64,000 nt of DNA from contig CM035350.1 of assembly GCA_020137815.1 (NCBI GenBank), forward strand, positions 9,828,347-9,892,346, in the 5' to 3' direction. The first letter of the stretch is position 1. Every line of letters starts with the position of its first letter. The position numbers were made by a program, and so were the translations under genes. A model generated the notes under the pieces. The model was not told the origin of the DNA and made no database searches. It saw only the letters and a program-made list of their open reading frames with translations. This DNA comes from Hormiphora californensis (lineage: Eukaryota; Ctenophora; Tentaculata; Cydippida; Pleurobrachiidae). Positions 56,622 to 64,000 of the stretch are shown here, one piece after another.

Positions 56622-57983
56622 ATGGTTAACATGCAAGATGATGAAAAAGTTGAAGGAAGGCAGCCACGATCAGAGGAGTTCCGTCCCCAGGCACCTCGAG
56701 ATTACAAGAGGAAAAACTACTGGCAAAACAGGAAGGATAACAAACCGAACTCAAACTATCGCCCTAAATCAGCAGACCAAGATGAGAAAAAGCCACTCCC
56801 TCACGGGCATTATCGGCACAAAAACTCGAACAAACCTCGGTTTGCTAAGAAGTTTGCTGAAAATTACAAGCAACAAACAAAATCGGATCCACCAGAGACG
56901 CCCAGTGATCCACCAACATCTTTATTACCTACCCCCACTGCCAAACCTGAAACATCGAACCATCAATCCAACTCCGCCATATCACCCGATAAACCGAAAC
57001 AGCAAGAACCCCCAGTACCAGAGAAGTCGCCTCTTATCCCTAGAGTGGACACAATAACGACACCCAGAGTTGATATTATCACCTCTCCTCGAGTAGATAT
57101 TATCACCACACCTAGGGCTGATATTATCACCTCTCCTAGGGCTGATATTATCACCTCTCCTCGAGTTGATATAATCACCTCTCCTAGGACTGATATAATC
57201 ACCTCTCCTAGGGCTGATATAATAGCCACACCTAGAGTAGAGATGACAAACGGTATTAAAGCAGTTCCAACGCCGGAGAAAGATGTCTTTGAAAAGCTAA
57301 AGAGTGGAGAAGAAAATGCTCTTGAAAACTTGAAAGAGCTCTACGATAACATCCCTGATATCACCAAGACGGAGATCGTCTCCAAGGATCGGGAAGGCTG
57401 GACCGCTGAAGAGGATAGTTCCGAGGGAGGTCCTGACCATCACCATCATCACCCATCGTCCATGCCAGGACCATGTAACAGATGTGGGTGTGGAACCCCT
57501 GCCTTCTTCCCTGGCATGTTCCCACCAATGCACCCGGCATATTACTACGCCATGTGGAACTTCCATTACCCCATCCCACCCCCTCCGGTACACCGTCTAG
57601 CCCACGCCCCATCCCTACCCTGCCCCGACCCAGCAGCACCTGGAGGGGATGCTAGTACAACCCACAAACGGTACATTTCCCGCTCCACCAGGACACCCGG
57701 TACTATACCCTTTGTGCTTCACTCCACGGATAACCTCCGGATTGTGAGTGTACGACCTGCCGAGGGTGCTTCTACCTCCACCCCTTTCACCATCACCGCT
57801 GACCTCTGCAACGAAGAGGGTGACATCGTCGCGGAGAACTTTGTACTTCACAGTGAGGAATCACCCAAAATGTGGGAACAGTTCGCCTTCTCAGGGAATC
57901 ACACCGTGTATTTCCGGATAACTGCACCTGATGATCCTGCTACGATTGTCCTGACTTTACTTCACGAGGTCCTAGTGAAGTAG
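56622..57983 (+). CDS. Unknown protein with octapeptide repeats and conserved-looking C-terminal domain
   Basis: 453 residues. ATG 56,622 follows directly after an acceptor-like TCTCTGTAG, and a second ATG comes four codons later. Residues 1-95 are basic and polar (YKRKNYWQNRKDNK). Residues about 140-205 hold eight tandem TSPR(A/V/T)DII repeats. Residues 205-260 are acidic. A His run precedes CNRCGCGTPAFFPGMFPPM, and a Pro/Tyr-rich stretch follows. The last 100 residues (IPFVLHSTDNLRIVSV, FTITADLCNEEGDIVAENFVLH, NHTVYFRITAPDDPATIVLTLL) alternate like a beta sandwich. I do not recognise a family. The last 100 residues are the best region for a profile search. Confidence 0.7.
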   Translation: MVNMQDDEKVEGRQPRSEEFRPQAPRDYKRKNYWQNRKDNKPNSNYRPKSADQDEKKPLPHGHYRHKNSNKPRFAKKFAENYKQQTKSDPPETPSDPPTSLLPTPTAKPETSNHQSNSAISPDKPKQQEPPVPEKSPLIPRVDTITTPRVDIITSPRVDIITTPRADIITSPRADIITSPRVDIITSPRTDIITSPRADIIATPRVEMTNGIKAVPTPEKDVFEKLKSGEENALENLKELYDNIPDITKTEIVSKDREGWTAEEDSSEGGPDHHHHHPSSMPGPCNRCGCGTPAFFPGMFPPMHPAYYYAMWNFHYPIPPPPVHRLAHAPSLPCPDPAAPGGDASTTHKRYISRSTRTPGTIPFVLHSTDNLRIVSVRPAEGASTSTPFTITADLCNEEGDIVAENFVLHSEESPKMWEQFAFSGNHTVYFRITAPDDPATIVLTLLHEVLVK

Positions 57984-59530
<1,547 letters not shown>

Positions 59531-61640
59531 GTTCCTTCCCTATTTCTAACAAACTCCCTCCATCTACCAGCTACCTCCCACTACCCTAATTTCTCTAACC
59601 TCCTACATCTATCGAACGGCTAACTAATAACTATCACTCTGTGACAGTGTACATGTAATTGTATCCCTCCCTCCGAAATGTCCTGTGTGTGGGACATATT
59701 GTTACCTGTGTGTCACAACATACGCCCCCCCCCCTCTGTTACATTGCCTCCCCTCTCAAGGAACATGCAAATACACACACATTATAATACTGACATTTCT
59801 CTTCCTGCCGTTTTTGTTACAGACTCTGCCACTCTTTCAGGTTGCCTGGTGTCTGAATTGTTGTGGTTTCTGGATGGTTGGGAAAGATAGCGGCAGATTT
59901 CAAACCGAATGTCAATTAAGCTAACTTCAAAGTTCAAGCTTGCATTCAAGTTGCGTCCTGATGTCCTGAAAAAGGTAATCTTTCACATTTTCATGGCGAG
60001 GAATCCTGTGCCGCACGCGCGACTAGCAACAACTGTCGTGCTGCCCTCACTTTGGCGCTGTCTCGCGCGCGCAGCACGTGAGCCCAGGAACTCCTGATGA
60101 TCGATCCTTCGGAATCCGCTGAATAGATCCCTAACCAGTGCCATTTTCCAGATTTAGGAGACTGGACTAAAGATAGATACACCAAGGAAACAGGATATTT
60201 AGCTGTGTCAGGTCAGTAAATGGGAGGGGAGGGGGTAGCTGGTAAGGTCGGTAGACCTCATGCTTAATAAGGTCTGGGGAGTTTTTTCTCCTGCCCTATT
60301 TCTATCCTACTTTGTTGAGTAATTCAACAAATCCTATTTACAAGTCATACTTCCCTTTGTGCTAAGCGTGAAAAAATAGAATTGTTTCTGAAGTATACCA
60401 GTAATAGTTTGTTTCAAACTTTCATCATCTACAACGTAAATTGGGCAAATTTATTGATTGAATTTGTTGTGTGACAGCCGCAACGTTCTTGAAACACGAG
60501 TTTCCGTGTCACAAAATCCCTTCCCTTGCTCGGCCCTATCAAAAGGGCTTGAACAAAACAAAAAATCCTTACTACCAGTTACCACTGACGACAGCCTTGG
60601 TGTGAACACTGCAGATTTCATACCCCACCAGTCTCATCTCAACTGAAACCATTCCCCGTCTCGACAGTCAAGTCACCCGTCTCCTCTTCGTCTCGACACC
60701 GGGGTCGGCTATAATATACAACTTATACTATCCATGCTGTTCTACAGCTAAAGAATGCAACGCATTTAATCCTCATCTATGAGAAGAAAGTGAGATATTA
60801 TATCTCTCTCTTATATCCCTCTTTCCATCTCTTTTCTCGCTGACAGTCTCTCTAACCTTCCCTATAAATTTTGGATACCCCAATTTAAGCTCCTTCTCTT
60901 AAATCGGTCTTTAACCAAGCATGGCACGCTAGTCTAGTCTCCTCTGACGTCAATTAGAATTAACCTCTTTTCGCGACTCCCCTTGATATTCTCCCTTGAT
61001 AGCTTCGTCAAATACGGCTGTAAGTTGAACTTTAGTTTTATTTAAACTAATGCTTTTTACAGGGAGTTCAAAGACCATGATATATCTACTGTCTCCAGTA
61101 GCAACCTGTTGCATTGCTCGACCCTTTCTCACTGCGTGAAAAACAAAGGCTTTGAACAAAACAAGCAAGCTCCCAGGACACACAATTGGAAATCTGGCCT
61201 CCAGAGGATGACCTTCCCTATTTCTCTTGGAGTGACGTGACATTGTGTAATACTGGCTTTTCGAATGACTCATAATATTATCGAAAAGCTTTTAAAGTTA
61301 GAGAGCTGGTTTATTGTTGACAATGATCTAATTTTATAATTCTCAATACCATTTATTATTCCACGTAGAATTCAGAGAGGGAGAAGAGATATGCCATGAA
61401 AATCAAGTTACATGTTAAATAAATACACCTACTTTATTTACAGCTCATTCGTAAAATGTTTGCAGTTTCGTGTTTCCGTCCACATCAAAACTCCCCAGCA
61501 CGTCGTCAAGCACTGACAGTGACTGGGGATCGGCTGATGCTTCTTCTCACCAGCCCATGAGCGCGCGCTTCTCAATGAAATGTGCCGCGCGATACTTTCT
61601 TCTGTCCTCTGAACACCGCGCCTTACGTCAAGTCTATTAT
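59531..61640. other. No supported gene; isolated exon-like segments
   Basis: Exon-like pieces with AG/GT borders occur at about 60,152-60,210 (LGDWTKDRYTKETGYLAVS) and about 60,480-60,643 (RNVLETRVSVSQNPF...PHQSHLN, then a stop). Their phases do not join, so I do not call a gene. Confidence 0.3.
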
Positions 61641-62205
61641 TTGCATTGTGCAGGCAAAATTAGACAGATCAACGTCTGAACTGCCTTCTCGTCACCGCTT
61701 TGTTCGTGGTGGTCGCCTTGCCAGTAAGCCAGGTAAGGAGTTTGCCAATAACCACACTGTAAATACTGAGAAATAGTACCTCCCTCTCTGTCGCTATGTG
61801 CGTATTGAAATTGAGAATGATTTCAGTGTTTGGATTTCAGTGTTTGGATTTCAGTGTTTGGAGAATGATTTCAGAGCTTGAACTAGTAGTAGAGAGATAG
61901 AGAGAAGACATGAACAGATGAGATAGAGAGAATACATGAATATAAAGTGGTATATAGTCACGGTACACTCATAGCACATGATCAAAAACCTTAATGGATC
62001 TCTTAGTTTCAAGACACATTATCATTTTATCTCTACCCCTCCTTTTCTATCTTTCTCTCACCTTCTCTCTCTCTCTAATCCGCCGCTCATTTAATAAACC
62101 CGTTCAGGAAGTGGCCGCAAAACCTTTTACACACGATGGCGCCCAATTGCTCACAGGTGGAGAGATTGTGACAGTTGTGCAGGGGCTATTTGAGAGCAAT
62201 TAAAA
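61641..62205 (+). other. Possible last exons of an unassigned plus-strand gene
   Basis: About 61,653-61,732 is bounded by a GTGCAG acceptor and a GTAAGG donor and reads AKLDRSTSELPSRHRFVRGG. A CGTTCAG acceptor at about 62,106 leads into a short frame ending near 62,202. The phase leads to a different frame from the longest one (EVAAKPFTHDGAQLL). Identity unknown; this may be chance. Confidence 0.25.
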
Positions 62206-63315
62206 TAGGATTGACAGGAGGACTGCTGCACAGATCCAATTAGGTCTAAGCCCACGCTGCATGCGGCTGTAACAGGAATAATGAGAGAGAGAGAGAGTTT
62301 GACAACTGTGAGAGAATCACTCAATTTAGTGAGAGAATGAAAGTATTCCCGTCCATTCACTATTGTCCAATGTTTCAAAGATCTCATTGTCTCTCTCTTT
62401 CTATCTCTCGTACGTCAAAATTAACTCTGTTGCTCTATCGTATGAATACACTTCTGCACTTAATTTATTATTAACTCCCATTGTCTACCCCATCAGGCAT
62501 CATTCATTCACATAACATGAAACAGACACTCCATCTCCCTCACCTCAGTTTGTATGTTTGTTTGTTCGTCTTAGGAACCTGGGACACTGAGCTCTCACCT
62601 CAGTTTTGCAGTACAACAGAACGCGGGGAGAAGTAGAGATCATGTTACCTGTGAAACCTATCTCTCTGTGGGGGCCTATAAAAAGCTCAAAGAATGTTCT
62701 TGTTGTCTCGTGTGGCCCTACCAAACAATGTCGATAAAGGGCTATCAAATTGGCCTCTTTAGCAGCATTTCGATGCAGGGCACTGTGTGACTCTGTGACA
62801 CACAAGCGAAAGAATGCTTATGGTATGGTAAATTCTTGGTATAAATTTTAGCGACAAACGAACAAACATTCAGAGGTCTTCCTTTCTGCGGTTAGAGCTG
62901 GTAATTATTCGGCCAAGTTACCTGTCTCCTCCTCTCGCTCTATCTTTGTATCTCTGTATCCCTCTATCCCTCTATCTTTCTATCTTTGTCTCCCGTCATA
63001 TCTCTATCACTAAATCTATGCCCGACAACCTAATACCTCCTCGTAACTCCACTATACTCTCAGGGCCATCTCTCTCATTGTGTCTACTACCCTCTACCGA
63101 TAGCTATCTATCTCAATATCATAACCATAGATATACCCCCATATCTGCTTGGCATTATCAGAGACTTGATCAGAGATTTGATCAAAGAATTTCTCTCTCT
63201 CTGGCCAATACACAATACAAACCCATATGTGCGTATCATGGTCGGCCCTTTACTATGAGTTGCTCGGAGTGTAGATTATGTATGGTATCTCTTTGTGTCT
63301 ACGAGACGACGGGCC

Positions 63316-63378
<63 letters not shown>

Positions 63379-64000
63379 AAGAGAGATGGGTGTGACGTGC
63401 TGCTGTTGTTCCTGTAACAATGCAGGCTCCATCGCCCCCACCACCACAATGGCATGAGATAAATGAGGAACGAGTGTATGTTCTTTGAGAGAGGGCCGGA
63501 AAGAGAGAGAGAGAGAGAGAGAAAGAGAGGGGACGAGAGAGAAAGTAAAATATGAAGGAAGGATATTAATACTGGGTTTGATAGGAGAGGTACGTAAATT
63601 TCCCTGCCCTTCCCCCCCCCTTTCTTCCTCTCCTATGACGGCACATTTTTTTCACGCCCAAAGGAGTGGTACAGAAAAGGAGAAACCAGTTTTAACAACA
63701 GGGAAACAGTGAAGAAATTAATACCGTGGTATAATCTGATTCTTAGAGAAATTATCAAGCCGGTTAAAGTAACATTAGAAAACATAAAAAAGGGATAATC
63801 TTGGAAATTCCCATTTGTGGGTTAAAATATTGTGAAAATTCAACGTTCTAAGAGGCCCAAAATTGACAAAACTTCCCCTTCCTTTTTTCTCCCTGTGCAA
63901 ATATCTAGAACAGGAGGGGTTTGAGGACAACTTTATTAACTTCTAACTTTTCTCCCCCCATGAAAAACCTTTTTTAGAAATTTGCCCCCAAAAATTTTCA
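62206..64000. other. Intergenic with (GA)n tracts
   Basis: (GA)n at about 63,319-63,373 and again near 63,500-63,530. No gene is recognised. The final 300 bp are homopolymer-rich and may be of lower sequence quality. Confidence 0.5.

Noticed and set aside
60458-60646. Possible terminal exon ending PHQSHLN downstream of an exon-like piece at 60,152
   Set aside because: Exon phases do not match, and no other exon or family similarity supports a gene.

Overview
This is nuclear DNA of a repeat-rich metazoan. Evidence: multi-exon genes with short GT-AG introns, animal-type genes (an NFI transcription factor, CEP95, ARL2BP, CDK1, ATP synthase subunit c), several non-LTR retrotransposons, many small inverted-repeat elements (MITE-like) and long (CT)n/(GA)n tracts. 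I cannot fix the species. A marine invertebrate, possibly an early-branching one, fits the LINE families and compact genes, but that is inference.

Layout. 1-2,689: G-run TIR elements inserted inside one another. 3,078-4,300: ORF1-only retroelement (minus). 4,642-8,949 (plus): a possible mitochondrial protein; a chimeric gene joining the ATP synthase subunit c presequence to a LINE ORF1-type RNA-binding domain; the true subunit c gene; and ARL2BP. 9,928-11,257 (minus): a PDZ-like reading frame with a frame break. 11,258-14,400: low complexity. 14,995-17,778 (minus): NFI. 19,260-21,466 (plus): CEP95. 21,969-32,428 (minus): an acidic unknown gene, an RGG-box gene and a large armadillo/fibronectin-III/SAM-like gene.

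33,256-45,698 (minus) is a CR1/L2-like LINE. It is split, without target duplication or loss of frame, by a second apparently intact LINE (36,029-43,808, plus). The inserted LINE has an array of about 28 48-bp units at its 5' end, an ORF1 with a degenerate SGNH-hydrolase-like domain, an ORF2 with endonuclease and RT, and a (TTGAATC)n tail. 47,461-51,701 (plus): a WD-like single-exon gene and CDK1, tightly spaced. 52,640-54,872: broken PDZ-gene exons and an 8-bp satellite. 56,622-57,983 (plus): an unknown gene with octapeptide repeats. The rest, to 64,000, is mostly non-coding.

Three themes recur. Host genes have been reshaped by retroelement coding sequence (the chimera at 5.5-6.2 kb). Small duplications repeatedly copy splice junctions (CDK1, the FN3 gene, the CCAAT/E-box element). 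Several genes have a splice-acceptor-like sequence directly before the start codon and very short upstream spacing, which would fit spliced-leader trans-splicing or 5'-UTR introns.
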